From Ignavibacteria bacterium (GTDB lineage: Bacteria; Bacteroidota; Ignavibacteria; Tepidaquicellales; Tepidaquicellaceae), in contig JABAQZ010000028.1 of the NCBI GenBank assembly GCA_019187405.1, forward strand, positions 1-55,352: DNA of 55,352 nucleotides, read 5' to 3'. Both the position numbers and the translations under genes were made by a program. Below the pieces are notes generated by a model, which was not told where the DNA came from, did not search any database, and saw nothing but the letters and a program-made list of their open reading frames with translations. Positions 7,309 to 17,739 of the stretch are shown here, piece after piece. Each line of letters begins with the position of its first letter. The stretch's first letter is position 1.

Positions 7309-9393
7309 CTAAAAAAAATCAGGACAGTATTTGAATTCAATACTGTTTGATCCTTTACCAATTTTTACGGACTTAAATGTGCCGAACAATTTTTCGATTT
7401 CTGTTTCTTGTCCGTTTACAAACGCTTTCCAGTTTGGGTCCCAGTTGTCTATAAAAGAAAAATATCCATCCGATTTTACGGTGACATTACAGATCAGCTC
7501 ATCACCATTATATTTTTCCACTTTCAAATCCGTCAGGTTAAGCGAATCAAATTTATGAGAATCATCAATGAACTCAATTACTGAACCAGTATTTATTTTT
7601 TCAGTTAAAAAAAATCTCTTTCCGTCATTTACACCTGTAAGTTCGTTAAGTGACATTAGACTCTTTTCCATATTCTCTTCCGTGATGCTGTTATCAAAAT
7701 TATCCAAAAAAAACTTAAGGCTCTCAAATGACCATTCATCCGCATATCCCGTATTAAAAACCGGAGTTAACGAAATCATCGAAAGTTTATCATTTCTTGG
7801 AGTATTCAATGACTGCATATTAATTTCATCAATATTCAATATTTTTCTTTCAGTATTGGTCTTTATTTTCGCTGCCCATTGCAATGAACCGGCATTGTAT
7901 AGGTCAATCGAATTTAATATAAACACAGGTATGATAAAAAATGAAACGGTATTTTTTATGTTTATTTTCCAGGATATGAAGAGAGAAATCAGCGTCAAAG
8001 CAAACGTTATTACTCCGATTACAATAAATGAAGATTCGTTTAATCCCATGTTGAGATTTTTGGTATAATTTATCGTTTGTTGTTGAACTTCTGTAGTTTT
8101 AAGTAAATAAATCTGAGCAGAAATAATTATCAAATAAACCGAAACAAAAACAACAATTGTTTTTAGGAAAATGCTTCTGCCTGTTTTTAAATCAGAAAAT
8201 TTATTCTCGATAAGTTTGGAAATGAATTTTATGGAATACGCAAGCATGAAACAATATACGGGTACTAATATCACGTTCATTCTTCCCCAAACCCTCAATC
8301 TCGAAAATCCCGGGAAATAATCCCAAAGTATTTTAAATAAAAATGAATTCTCGCCGTATGTTATATATGAGATTATACAATACCATACAAATATTATTGA
8401 GAAAATAATTAATTCATTCCTGTATTCTGTCTTATTCAAAATAAAATAAATGAAAACAGCAGAAACAATTAACAACGATGCAATACCGAAATAATACCAG
8501 CCCTCAATAGGCGCAGCAGGCGGGTAAACAAGCGATCCGATGGTATCCTCAAAAGAAAATTTATAAAATGTAGAAAACTCAAAATCTTTACCTTTTCTGA
8601 AAGCAACATTATTCATTTGCCCTAAAATTCCTTTTATATACGGATAGCAAATTATAACTGCGCTTGAAAAAGAAATCAACAATTTAATGAAATATCCGGT
8701 AATGCTGAAATTCGGAATTTTAAAACATATATTTTTTCGAATGAGAAAAACCAATAATAATACATATGGAATAATCAAAAAAATGGAATGATATGCATTG
8801 TATGAATATCCCGCAGATATCATTAAGATGGTGGAAAGGAAAATTATTACCGCCGGAAATATTTTATTTTTTTTTGAAGCCGCAACCGTGCAACCGTAAA
8901 GTATGAAAGGTATCCATGCAACAGTATGCACCGCATTCGGAAATCTCAGAATCTCAGTCATTTTGGAACTAACGCTCACAAGACAGACTGCTATGACGGC
9001 GTAAATTATATTCACATTAAGCGAGCGCAGCCAGGCAAGTAGTCCGACTGAAAAAATCGATAAACCGAGTACGGTGAATTTCTGATGATCCGCATAAGAA
9101 TAACCGCCTGCGATTTTATAAAATATCGTAAGTAATAAATTCAGAGGATAAAAAGCTTGTGCATGAGGATTTGAATAAAACGGATATCCGCAAGATTCGG
9201 AAGGCGACCATAAAGGAAATATGAAATTGCTTAATTTATCGAGCTGATAAACTTTTAAGTCATAAAGGTAATAGAAATCATTTGATATGGTCAGCGAGAA
9301 ACTTTCACCGGAAATTACAAATCTGAAACAATAAATAAACGGCCAGATAAATACCGCCGCATATAAAAGAATTGTTTTCAAATTTTTATTCAC
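7309..9393 (-). CDS. YfhO-like polytopic membrane protein
   Basis: A 694-residue integral membrane protein with many hydrophobic segments and a soluble C-terminal domain of about 180 residues. The first loop after the initial membrane helix contains DLKVYQLDKLSN followed by LWSPSESCGYPFYSNPHAQA, the layout of bacterial YfhO and related GT-C-like proteins. The C-terminal beta-rich domain (DGYFSFIDNWDPNWKAFVNG) also matches YfhO, where W.A.VNG is typical. Relatives are linked to glycosylation of lipoteichoic acid or surface glycolipids; the sugar and acceptor here are unknown. A terminator upstream separates it from nuoG, so it likely has its own promoter. The + strand frames inside it are shadows. 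Confidence 0.82.
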   Translation of the reverse strand: MNKNLKTILLYAAVFIWPFIYCFRFVISGESFSLTISNDFYYLYDLKVYQLDKLSNFIFPLWSPSESCGYPFYSNPHAQAFYPLNLLLTIFYKIAGGYSYADHQKFTVLGLSIFSVGLLAWLRSLNVNIIYAVIAVCLVSVSSKMTEILRFPNAVHTVAWIPFILYGCTVAASKKNKIFPAVIIFLSTILMISAGYSYNAYHSIFLIIPYVLLLVFLIRKNICFKIPNFSITGYFIKLLISFSSAVIICYPYIKGILGQMNNVAFRKGKDFEFSTFYKFSFEDTIGSLVYPPAAPIEGWYYFGIASLLIVSAVFIYFILNKTEYRNELIIFSIIFVWYCIISYITYGENSFLFKILWDYFPGFSRLRVWGRMNVILVPVYCFMLAYSIKFISKLIENKFSDLKTGRSIFLKTIVVFVSVYLIIISAQIYLLKTTEVQQQTINYTKNLNMGLNESSFIVIGVITFALTLISLFISWKINIKNTVSFFIIPVFILNSIDLYNAGSLQWAAKIKTNTERKILNIDEINMQSLNTPRNDKLSMISLTPVFNTGYADEWSFESLKFFLDNFDNSITEENMEKSLMSLNELTGVNDGKRFFLTEKINTGSVIEFIDDSHKFDSLNLTDLKVEKYNGDELICNVTVKSDGYFSFIDNWDPNWKAFVNGQETEIEKLFGTFKSVKIGKGSNSIEFKYCPDFF

Positions 9394-9444
9394 AACAAAT
9401 AAATAATTTACATGATGAATAACTTTCCGAAATTAATCAGATAT

Positions 9445-9478
9445 AAAAAAACTCATTCCAAAACGAAATGAGTTTTTT
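9445..9478 (-). terminator. Rho-independent terminator after the nuoG-like gene
   Basis: A perfect 12-bp stem, AAAAAACTCATT (9446-9457) with AATGAGTTTTTT (9467-9478), around a 9-base loop. Read on the minus strand it ends in a U-run about 25 bases after the stop of the NuoG-like gene. Confidence 0.8.
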
Positions 9479-9500
9479 AAAGCACACTTTTATACTGATA

Positions 9501-11180
9501 TCAGGCATTAATAACCGATTTTGTATTTACTGTTATGCCGCTGCTGCCTATAGCGTCATAATCTAAACCGTTAAGTTCGTCAATTGAATTGCACAGCTCA
9601 ATGAAAACTTGTTCTGAATTTTCAAAACGGAAATCCTTTCCCAATGCTTTGGAAATCTGTCCGATTATTTTCCATCCCGGTCTTGCATTAAATTTTGTTC
9701 CGTGTGTCCATCGGTCATTGTGCGCTCCCATCTTATCCCATCTTGAAAGCTGAAATTCGCCGATTAGCCTTTCTTGCTCTAGTGTAACGACTGCAGGCCT
9801 TAATCTCTGTATTCTGTTTTGAAAATTTACAAATGTTCCGTTGATTTCAGCGTAGGCGGATAATGGGAAAATTATTGATGCTGAATCAGAATATTTGTTT
9901 TTATAAGAAAGAAGATGTATGCTTGAATTAATTTTTGAAAGAAATACATCCGAACCCGGAAGCCTGAACGGATCATCATTGAGAATAAACAGGCATCGGA
10001 TTTTTCTCAAACTAAGATCGTCAATGTTTTTCTGTGAAAACGGATTTATACCAAGCAGTTTTAGTCCTGCAGAATTTGGTGTTTTATCTGATTTTCTCAA
10101 AATATCATCACCGAAAGTCTCATCGATTTCCGGTATGTAAAAAACATTTTCGCAATTAAAAATATCTGACGCAAATTTCTTTAAAGCGTAATTATCTTCA
10201 AGGGTTGAAAAAGATGAAGCAAGAAACGCAATTTCATTTTCCGATAGATTTTTTAAAATGGAAACGGTTTTTGAAATGGCTTCATCCCAGTTGACATCGA
10301 TGAGATCTTCATTCCCTGGAGTTTCATCATCGAGTCTTATCCTTGGTGAATTTATCCTGAGATTCTCATCGTTTACATTTTTTATCGTATTAAGTCTTCC
10401 CCAGTCACACAGCCAGTATTCGTTTACATCCATATTCTGACGCGGTTCGATTCTTAGAATTTTATTGTTTCTTACGCCCATGATTGTATTGCAGCCTCTT
10501 GAACATCCCGGACATATCGTATCGGTAAATGACATCTCCCATACTCTGGATTTAAAACGGAAATCTTTTGATGTTAATGCTCCTACAGGACAAATCTCTA
10601 TCACATTCATTGAATAAGGATTGTCAAGTTCCTGACCGGGAAATGTTTCTATAGTAACGTGATCTCCTCTTTGCACAAATGTTAATTCAGGATCTTTTGC
10701 AATCTCTTCGCAAAATCTGATACATCTCGAACAGCTGATGCATCGTTCCTGATCAAACATGACATTTGGTCCGAGTGAAATTCTTTTATCCTTATGAACT
10801 TTGATCTCGTCAAATCTTGAATATCCAACACTGTGTCTGTAAGCATAATCCTGAAGTTTGCATTCTCCGGCTTCATCACAAATCGGACAATCAAGAGGAT
10901 GATTAATTAACAGAAATTCCATCACTGCATTCTGTGCTTGTATTACTCTTTCTGATTTTGTAAATACAACCATTCCTTCTGCAGCTGGAGTTGAACAAGC
11001 AATAACAAGTTTAGGCATTTTTTCCACTTCTACAAGACAAATTCTGCAGTTGCCTGCAACTGATAATGAAGGATGATAACAGAAATGCGGAATTTCAAAT
11101 CCGGATCTTAATGCTGCCTGTATAATTGTTTCTCCCGGATTAAATTCTATTTCTTTATGATCAATTGTAATTTTAGGCAT
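9501..11180 (-). CDS. nuoG: NADH-quinone oxidoreductase subunit G-like iron-sulfur protein
   Basis: Iron-sulfur electron carrier of the NuoG/NAD-dependent dehydrogenase gamma family. The N-terminal [2Fe-2S] ferredoxin domain has C34, C45, C48 and C62. Next come the His-Cys3 site H94, C98, C101 and C107, and a further [4Fe-4S] site with C147, C150, C153 and C157 plus C197 in EICPVGA. The molybdopterin-oxidoreductase-like domain begins with CPGCSRGC (C223, C226, C230) and C258. At 559 residues it is much shorter than E. coli NuoG (about 900), with a reduced C-terminal domain. No other nuo gene is adjacent, which is unusual for complex I. It could alternatively serve a soluble NAD-linked hydrogenase or formate dehydrogenase. 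Confidence 0.87.
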   Translation of the reverse strand: MPKITIDHKEIEFNPGETIIQAALRSGFEIPHFCYHPSLSVAGNCRICLVEVEKMPKLVIACSTPAAEGMVVFTKSERVIQAQNAVMEFLLINHPLDCPICDEAGECKLQDYAYRHSVGYSRFDEIKVHKDKRISLGPNVMFDQERCISCSRCIRFCEEIAKDPELTFVQRGDHVTIETFPGQELDNPYSMNVIEICPVGALTSKDFRFKSRVWEMSFTDTICPGCSRGCNTIMGVRNNKILRIEPRQNMDVNEYWLCDWGRLNTIKNVNDENLRINSPRIRLDDETPGNEDLIDVNWDEAISKTVSILKNLSENEIAFLASSFSTLEDNYALKKFASDIFNCENVFYIPEIDETFGDDILRKSDKTPNSAGLKLLGINPFSQKNIDDLSLRKIRCLFILNDDPFRLPGSDVFLSKINSSIHLLSYKNKYSDSASIIFPLSAYAEINGTFVNFQNRIQRLRPAVVTLEQERLIGEFQLSRWDKMGAHNDRWTHGTKFNARPGWKIIGQISKALGKDFRFENSEQVFIELCNSIDELNGLDYDAIGSSGITVNTKSVINA

Positions 11181-11333
11181 TTATCGGACAAAAAATTTTC
11201 ATTAAAATACTTTTAATTTTATGCTTTATCAATTCATAAGGCTGTAATATCGATGCGCACTCTATTTCTCCTCCGCAAAAGCTGTATGCAGTTTTAATTT
11301 TTTAAAATAATAGTTATGTTGCATTTCTAAAAA

Positions 11334-11702
11334 ATGAATACAAAAAAAATCCTCCTGATTACTTCCGATTCGGAGCTCAACGGAATTATTAAAATTTCTG
11401 CTCTCACGCTGACTAAATTAAACTGTCAAGTCAGCATTATAGAAGCTGTTGATATTGAATCTGCTATGACTGAATCTGCTTCAAGCGATCTTAGCTTTAT
11501 AATTCTGGATCTTGATATCAGTAATTTCGATGCGGCTGATTTTATAAAAAAGATCAGAGCTAATACCGGTACTGCCGGCAAAAAAATCATTTCAGTCTAT
11601 TCGGGTTTGGTAGATTTAAAAAAATTTCATTCAGCCGGATGTGACAGCATAATGAGTAAAGAAGAATTCCGAAAAGTTGTCGTGAATATCTTGAAATACT
11701 GA
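11334..11702 (+). CDS. Stand-alone response-regulator receiver-like protein
   Basis: A 122-residue alpha/beta protein with the plan of a CheY-like receiver and no output domain. The likely phospho-acceptor is D59 in FIILDLDISNFD. The acidic pair near the end of strand 1 is reduced to S11-D12 (LLITSDSE), the strand-4 Ser/Thr site reads SVYSG, and the conserved Lys is K109 in MSKEEF. The missing first acid means phosphorylation may be weak or absent. It starts at ATG 11334 and lies alone, divergent from nuoG. No histidine kinase is nearby, so its partner is unknown. Confidence 0.75.
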   Translation: MNTKKILLITSDSELNGIIKISALTLTKLNCQVSIIEAVDIESAMTESASSDLSFIILDLDISNFDAADFIKKIRANTGTAGKKIISVYSGLVDLKKFHSAGCDSIMSKEEFRKVVVNILKY

Positions 11703-11846
11703 GATCCTTTCAGATAATTCTTGAATTTTTTATCCTTAACATTGACGTTTCACAAACTGAAGAATTTACCATTTGCCATGCTGGTGTATTCAGATTATGT
11801 TTACTCAGTATTTAAAGATACTTCAGTTCTTAAATTTTTGTAGTTT

Positions 11847-11933
11847 ATAACGCAGACTTTAACCTACGCAGAAAAACTGCAATCAAAAAACACCGAAAAT
11901 ACATTTTCTTTAACTTTCAAAAGTCTGCGTTAT
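11847..11933. repeat. 14-bp inverted repeat straddling the 3' end of nhaA
   Basis: ATAACGCAGACTTT (11847-11860) and its exact complement (11920-11933) are separated by 59 bases. The right arm lies inside the last codons of nhaA, the left arm beyond its stop. The left side also holds a second CGCAGA word (11867-11872). It may help terminate the receiver gene and nhaA, which converge here, but the loop is long for a terminator. Confidence 0.45.
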
Positions 11934-13091
11934 TTTTTGATTACTTTTGTCCGACCTTAAAATCAGGATTCCCGAAACTGCCGATAATAACGAACCCGTT
12001 AAAACAGCAAGCTTTCCTTTGTTTACAATTTCATTTTCTTCAAAAGATAAATTTGTAATGAAAATTGACATTGTAAATCCTATCCCCGCTATAAAACCCA
12101 GTCCCAGTATATGTCTGAACTTTAGCTCCTTTGAAATCGAAACAATGTTAAGCTTTGATGAAAGATAAGTAAATAATGTAATGCCGGCAGGTTTTCCAAT
12201 TAACAATCCTAAAACAACCGCCGGACCCAGCGGGGTAAAAATAAAATCCAGACTTTCCTTATTCATTGGTATTGCAGTACTAACCAAAGCAAACAAAGGA
12301 AGTATAAAATAATTGACCGGCTTTATCAAGTTGTGCTCAAGTTTTTCAATTGAATGAAAAGGAATTGTAAATGCCAGTATTACACCTGCAATCGTAGCAT
12401 GTACGCCTGATTTTAAAATAAAAAACCAAAGCAGTATTCCGGCAATAAAATAGAACACAAGCATATCGACTTTTAATCTGTTTAATGCAATCAAAACAGC
12501 AGTTGTAATCAACGCAAATATTAAATAAATAAAATTCAATGAAGCAGTGTAAAATACCGCAATAATTATTATTGCAGCCAGATCATCTATTATTGCCAAC
12601 GCAGTAAGTATAATTTTAAGAGATGCCGGAACTCTGTCTCCAAGTATTGTTAAAATTCCCAAAGAGAAAGCAATGTCGGTTGCCGATGGAATTGCCCATC
12701 CGTCCATATATGCAGTACCGCTCGTAAAAAATATGTAAATCAAAGACGGCATCATCACTCCTCCTAAAGCGGCTATTACAGGAAGAATAGAACTTTTTAT
12801 ATTGGATAACTCTCCGGAAATTAATTCTCGTTTTATTTCAAGCCCCACAAGTAGAAAAAATACAGCCATCAATCCGTCGTTTATCCAATGCTCAATAGTT
12901 TTGCTGAAAAGCTCAATACCTATTTTATTTTGCCAGAAATAAACATATCTTTCTCCAAGCAGGAAGTTTGATAAAATTAACGAAATCACCGTACATATTA
13001 GAAGCAATATTCCTGATAGTTTTCCGCTTTCTGCTAACTCTGTCACCGGCTGAATTATTTTTTTAGAAATTAATTTCTTCATAAAAAACAC
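11910..13091 (-). CDS. nhaA: Na+/H+ antiporter NhaA
   Basis: Inner-membrane antiporter that exports sodium in exchange for protons and so sets pH and salt balance. The 393-residue length and about 11-12 hydrophobic segments fit the family. Signature segments are FFLLVGLEIKREL (78-90), SATDIAFSLGIL (137-148) with D139, and the paired aspartates D169-D170 in AIIDDLAAI, which bind sodium in characterised NhaA. The start is ATG 13091 with an alternative ATG three codons on. It converges on the receiver-like gene, and its last codons contain one arm of an inverted repeat. Confidence 0.95.
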   Translation of the reverse strand: MFFMKKLISKKIIQPVTELAESGKLSGILLLICTVISLILSNFLLGERYVYFWQNKIGIELFSKTIEHWINDGLMAVFFLLVGLEIKRELISGELSNIKSSILPVIAALGGVMMPSLIYIFFTSGTAYMDGWAIPSATDIAFSLGILTILGDRVPASLKIILTALAIIDDLAAIIIIAVFYTASLNFIYLIFALITTAVLIALNRLKVDMLVFYFIAGILLWFFILKSGVHATIAGVILAFTIPFHSIEKLEHNLIKPVNYFILPLFALVSTAIPMNKESLDFIFTPLGPAVVLGLLIGKPAGITLFTYLSSKLNIVSISKELKFRHILGLGFIAGIGFTMSIFITNLSFEENEIVNKGKLAVLTGSLLSAVSGILILRSDKSNQKITQTFES

Positions 13092-13292
13092 TCCAGCAAG
13101 GATTTAGTTAATGGATACTTTGATTTTATCATACAATATAAATAAAAGATTTTTTGGTATCATTGAAAGATGTTTCAAGTTTTTGAAAAATATTAAATTC
13201 TCTCAATGAAAAAACTGCAGACTATAATAAATTTTGAATTGCTTTCACATTAAATATACTTTATTTTTATCGTCTTTTAACCACAAAATTAA

Positions 13293-14579
<1,287 letters not shown>

Positions 14580-14580
14580 G

Positions 14581-14785
14581 TGAGACAACATTTATGTTGT
14601 GAGAGTGAGACAACATTTATGTTGTGAGAGTGAAACAACATTTATGTTGTGAGAGTGAAACAACATTTATGTTGTGAGAGTGAAACAACATTTATGTTGT
14701 GAGAGTGAAACAACATTTATGTTGTGAGAGTGAAACAACATTTATGTTGTGTGAGTGAAACAACATTTATGTTGTGTGAGTGAAA
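14581..14785. repeat. Eight tandem copies of a 25-bp palindrome-bearing repeat
   Basis: Eight uninterrupted 25-bp units (14581-14780) plus 5 bases of a ninth. Each unit carries the perfect dyad ACAACAT-TT-ATGTTGT, so the RNA could form eight identical small hairpins. Copies 1-2 begin TGAGAC and copies 3-8 TGAAAC; copies 7-8 end GTGTGAG instead of GTGAGAG. The array fills nearly the whole gap between eno and queA. It has no spacers of CRISPR type. Confidence 0.95.
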
Positions 14786-14815
14786 AAATTTTTTTTTGTA
14801 AAAATATTTTATTAA

Positions 14816-15850
14816 ATGAAACTATCACAATTTAAGTACCCGATACCTAAAAATTTAATAGCTAAGGTTCCCAAAAACCCAAGAGATATGTGTAAACTTA
14901 TGGTTGTAAATAAGGAAACGGGTGAACTGGAAACAAATAAATTCAAGGATGTCATTAACTACATGAATGCAGGTGACGTTTTAGTCCTAAACGATTCAAA
15001 AGTTTTTAATGCAAGGTTGTACGGAACTAAGGAAAAAACTAAAGCTAAGATCGAAGTTTTCTTGTTAAGACAGTTATCCTCCGAAGAAAATATTTGGGAT
15101 GTTGTGGTGGATCCGGCAAGAAAAGTCAGAATCGGAAACAGAATTTTCTTTACTAAAAATCTTTTCTGTGAAGTTATTGATAATACCACTTCACGTGGCA
15201 GAATAGTCAGATTTAATTATTCCGGTGATTTTTCAAAGTATATTGAGAAACTCGGAAAAACTCCTTTGCCACCTTACATTAAAAGAGATTCTACCGAAAA
15301 AGATAAGGAAGATTATCAAACAGTCTATGCCAAAAGTGTCGGCTCGGTTGCAGCGCCTACCGCCGGACTTCATTTTACAAAAGACCTATTGAAAAAAATT
15401 GAAAACAAAGGAGTCAAAATAGTTTATATTACTCTCCATATCGGCCTTGGCACTTTCAGACTTGTTGAAGTTGAAGATTTATCAAAACACAGGATGGATT
15501 CAGAATATTATGAAATGACTCAGGAAACAGCAGATATTATTAACAATTCAATTTCTAAGAAAAAGAAAGTTATTGCTGTCGGAACTTCGGTTGCAAGGGT
15601 CCTGGAAACAAATGTTATCACAAGCCGACATGTAAGATGGGGTAAAGGCTGGACTGACAGATTCATTCATCCGCCTCAGACTTTAAGGATTGTGGATAAA
15701 CTTATTACAAACTTCCACCTCCCTCAAAGCACTCTGCTTATGCTTGCTTGCGCTCTTGCCGACCGTGATGTAATTATGAAGGCATATAAAAAAGCTGTAA
15801 AAGAAAAATACAGATTCTACAGCTATGGAGATGCCATGATGATTGTGTAA
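14816..15850 (+). CDS. queA: tRNA queuosine synthesis: SAM:tRNA ribosyltransferase-isomerase
   Basis: QueA moves the ribosyl part of S-adenosylmethionine to preQ1 at tRNA position 34, giving epoxyqueuosine. The 344 residues match the family length. Conserved segments include the start YPIPKNLIAKVP with R.KL/CKLMV, VLNDSKVFNARLYG, GKTPLPPYI near the middle, VAAPTAGLHFT, ITLHIGLGTFR and the C-terminal TNFHLPQSTLLML. The ATG start lies 30 bp after the 25-bp palindrome array and is preceded by an A/T-rich stretch with no clear Shine-Dalgarno site. A terminator follows the gene. The call is secure. Confidence 0.96.
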   Translation: MKLSQFKYPIPKNLIAKVPKNPRDMCKLMVVNKETGELETNKFKDVINYMNAGDVLVLNDSKVFNARLYGTKEKTKAKIEVFLLRQLSSEENIWDVVVDPARKVRIGNRIFFTKNLFCEVIDNTTSRGRIVRFNYSGDFSKYIEKLGKTPLPPYIKRDSTEKDKEDYQTVYAKSVGSVAAPTAGLHFTKDLLKKIENKGVKIVYITLHIGLGTFRLVEVEDLSKHRMDSEYYEMTQETADIINNSISKKKKVIAVGTSVARVLETNVITSRHVRWGKGWTDRFIHPPQTLRIVDKLITNFHLPQSTLLMLACALADRDVIMKAYKKAVKEKYRFYSYGDAMMIV

Positions 15851-15877
15851 TTTATATGATATTCAGAAATTTTTTAG

Positions 15878-15912
15878 TCCGGATTGCTGCTTAAATCCGG
15901 ATTTCTTTTTTT
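15878..15912 (+). terminator. Rho-independent terminator after queA
   Basis: TCCGGATT (15878-15885) pairs with AATCCGGA (15894-15901) around an 8-base loop and is followed by a T-rich run (TTTCTTTTTTT). It starts 27 bases after the queA stop. Confidence 0.75.
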
Positions 15913-15996
15913 ATAGATTTCTTATTAATCTGAAAAGCATCAATAAATTTTATATTTTATTTATGTTAAAGCTTTTTAACTATATATTCTTTGCAT

Positions 15997-16665
15997 TTGA
16001 GAAATAAAGTAAAAGTAATAATTCCGGCTTCGGGTATTGGAAGCAGATTCGGCAGTAAATTGCCAAAACAATTCAGTAAAATAAACCGGACCGAAATCAT
16101 TGCCATTACTTTAAGCAAGTTTCATGCCGTTAATTCCGTGGATGAGATAATTGTATCAGTGCATAAAGACTATTTATCGAGAACAATGAAAATTATTTCT
16201 AAATACGGTTTCGGTAAAGTTAAAAAAATAGTTGAAGGAGGAGTACAAAGACAACATTCCGTATTTAACGCTTTGCAAAATTTACATTGCATAAGTAATG
16301 ACATAATTATTGTCCATGATGCTGTGAGACCTTTTATATCGGTAAAAAAAATTAAGGAGTTAATTTCAGCTGCCAAAAAACACCGGTGTGTAATTTTGGG
16401 TCTTCCTGTTTCGGATACCCTGAAATTGGTAAACGGAAATGAATTAATTCAAAAAACAATTGACAGAAAAAATATAAGATTTGCCCAGACTCCGCAGGCA
16501 TTTAGATATGATATCCTGATGAAGGCATTCAGCTATGCAGTTAATAATCGATTTTTGGGAACTGATGAAGCATCCATTGTGGAATATTGCGGATTTAAGG
16601 TCAAAGTAATACCCGGTGAAATTAAAAACATAAAAATAACCGTTAAAGATGATCTGTATAATTAA
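15997..16665 (+). CDS. ispD: 2-C-methyl-D-erythritol 4-phosphate cytidylyltransferase
   Basis: Third step of the MEP isoprenoid pathway: couples CTP with methylerythritol phosphate. The nucleotide-binding start VIIPASGIGSRFGSKLPKQF carries the conserved Gly-rich loop, Arg and Lys. Further signatures are VHDAVRPF (metal-binding Asp), GLPVSDTLK, and the late TDEAS..E motif ahead of the C-terminal K.T...D. I chose the TTG at 15997 (reads MRNKVKVIIPA); a second in-frame TTG at 15991 would add two residues. No ispF is adjacent, although the two genes are often linked. Confidence 0.93.
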   Translation: MRNKVKVIIPASGIGSRFGSKLPKQFSKINRTEIIAITLSKFHAVNSVDEIIVSVHKDYLSRTMKIISKYGFGKVKKIVEGGVQRQHSVFNALQNLHCISNDIIIVHDAVRPFISVKKIKELISAAKKHRCVILGLPVSDTLKLVNGNELIQKTIDRKNIRFAQTPQAFRYDILMKAFSYAVNNRFLGTDEASIVEYCGFKVKVIPGEIKNIKITVKDDLYN

Positions 16666-16701
16666 CTTTCCGAATAATTCTAAAAAATAAATATAACTTA
16701 A

Positions 16702-17724
16702 TTGAATAAAAAAGGATCAGTTATACTTGAAACATTTGACAGCAAAATTCTGAAAAATAATCCTCTCGGTGATCCGGCTTCCAGGGATTTTCCCGTGTAT
16801 TTGCCTCACTCATATTTCAGTTCAGGAAAACGATTTCCCGTAGTCTATCTTCTCTCGGGATTTACCGGTAAAGGACAGATGAATATGAACATCAACTTTC
16901 TTTCAGAAAATATTCAGCAAAGACTTGACCGATTAATTACTACCAGAAAAATTAAAGAAATGATTGTCGTAATGCCCGATTGCATTACTAAATATGGAGG
17001 CAGTCAGTTTATTAATTCCTCCGGGACAGGACGGTACGAAGATTATATCATAAAAGAACTTATACCATACATTGACGGCAAATACAAAACCATTCAACAT
17101 AAAAACAGCAGAGCTATTTGCGGTAAATCCAGCGGAGGTTATGGCTCTGTTGTCCTCGCAATGAAAAATCCCGAAGTGTTCGGTCACTTGTGCTCTACCG
17201 CAGGTGATATGTATTTTGAATATTGCTACAAACCTGATTTTCCCCAATTTATTACGGATATAGAGCATTACGGAAAAGGTCATAATGCAGTGGCGCATTT
17301 TGTAAAAAATGAAATTAATTATAAGCAGCCAAAACCAAAGTATTTTTTTAACATACTGAACATAATCGGTATGTCAAGTTGTTATTCTCCCAATCCTGCA
17401 GGTATAAAAACTAAAGGATATAATTTTAATCTCCCTTTTGATATCTGTACGGGTGAAATGGATAACAAGGTTTTTAATTTATGGCTAAAGCATGATCCGG
17501 TAAGAATGATTGATAAGTATAAAAATAATTTGCGACAACTAAATTTGATTTATTTGGATGCAGGGATATATGATGAATATAACCTGCATTGCGGAGCAAG
17601 AATTTTCTGCAATAAACTTAAAAAAAATAATATAAGTTACATTCACGAAGAATTTAACGACGGTCACATGAATATTCAGTATAGATTTGACAAAACTTTT
17701 GAAATTATTTCAGAACATCTTTAA
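16702..17724 (+). CDS. Putative alpha/beta-hydrolase esterase (esterase D / enterochelin-esterase type)
   Basis: A 340-residue cytoplasmic-looking hydrolase with no signal peptide. The N-terminal part has VYLPHSYFSSGKRFPVVYLL followed by SGFTG, a typical first strand and oxyanion region. The nucleophile elbow is CGKSSGGYG, giving Ser143 in GxSxG. The late FNDGHMNIQYRF supplies the His. Relatives hydrolyse short esters, S-formylglutathione, siderophores or mycolyl esters; the substrate here is unknown. It uses a TTG start at 16702 with no Shine-Dalgarno site. The next gene starts 15 bp after its stop, so the two are probably co-transcribed. Confidence 0.85.
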   Translation: MNKKGSVILETFDSKILKNNPLGDPASRDFPVYLPHSYFSSGKRFPVVYLLSGFTGKGQMNMNINFLSENIQQRLDRLITTRKIKEMIVVMPDCITKYGGSQFINSSGTGRYEDYIIKELIPYIDGKYKTIQHKNSRAICGKSSGGYGSVVLAMKNPEVFGHLCSTAGDMYFEYCYKPDFPQFITDIEHYGKGHNAVAHFVKNEINYKQPKPKYFFNILNIIGMSSCYSPNPAGIKTKGYNFNLPFDICTGEMDNKVFNLWLKHDPVRMIDKYKNNLRQLNLIYLDAGIYDEYNLHCGARIFCNKLKKNNISYIHEEFNDGHMNIQYRFDKTFEIISEHL

Positions 17725-17739
17725 TATCAATTGTATAAA

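Noticed and set aside
7568-8068. Plus-strand frame inside the YfhO-like gene
   Set aside because: Composition mirrors the membrane protein on the other strand.
14581-14785. CRISPR or transposon ends between eno and queA
   Set aside because: The units are contiguous 25-mers without spacers or target duplications.
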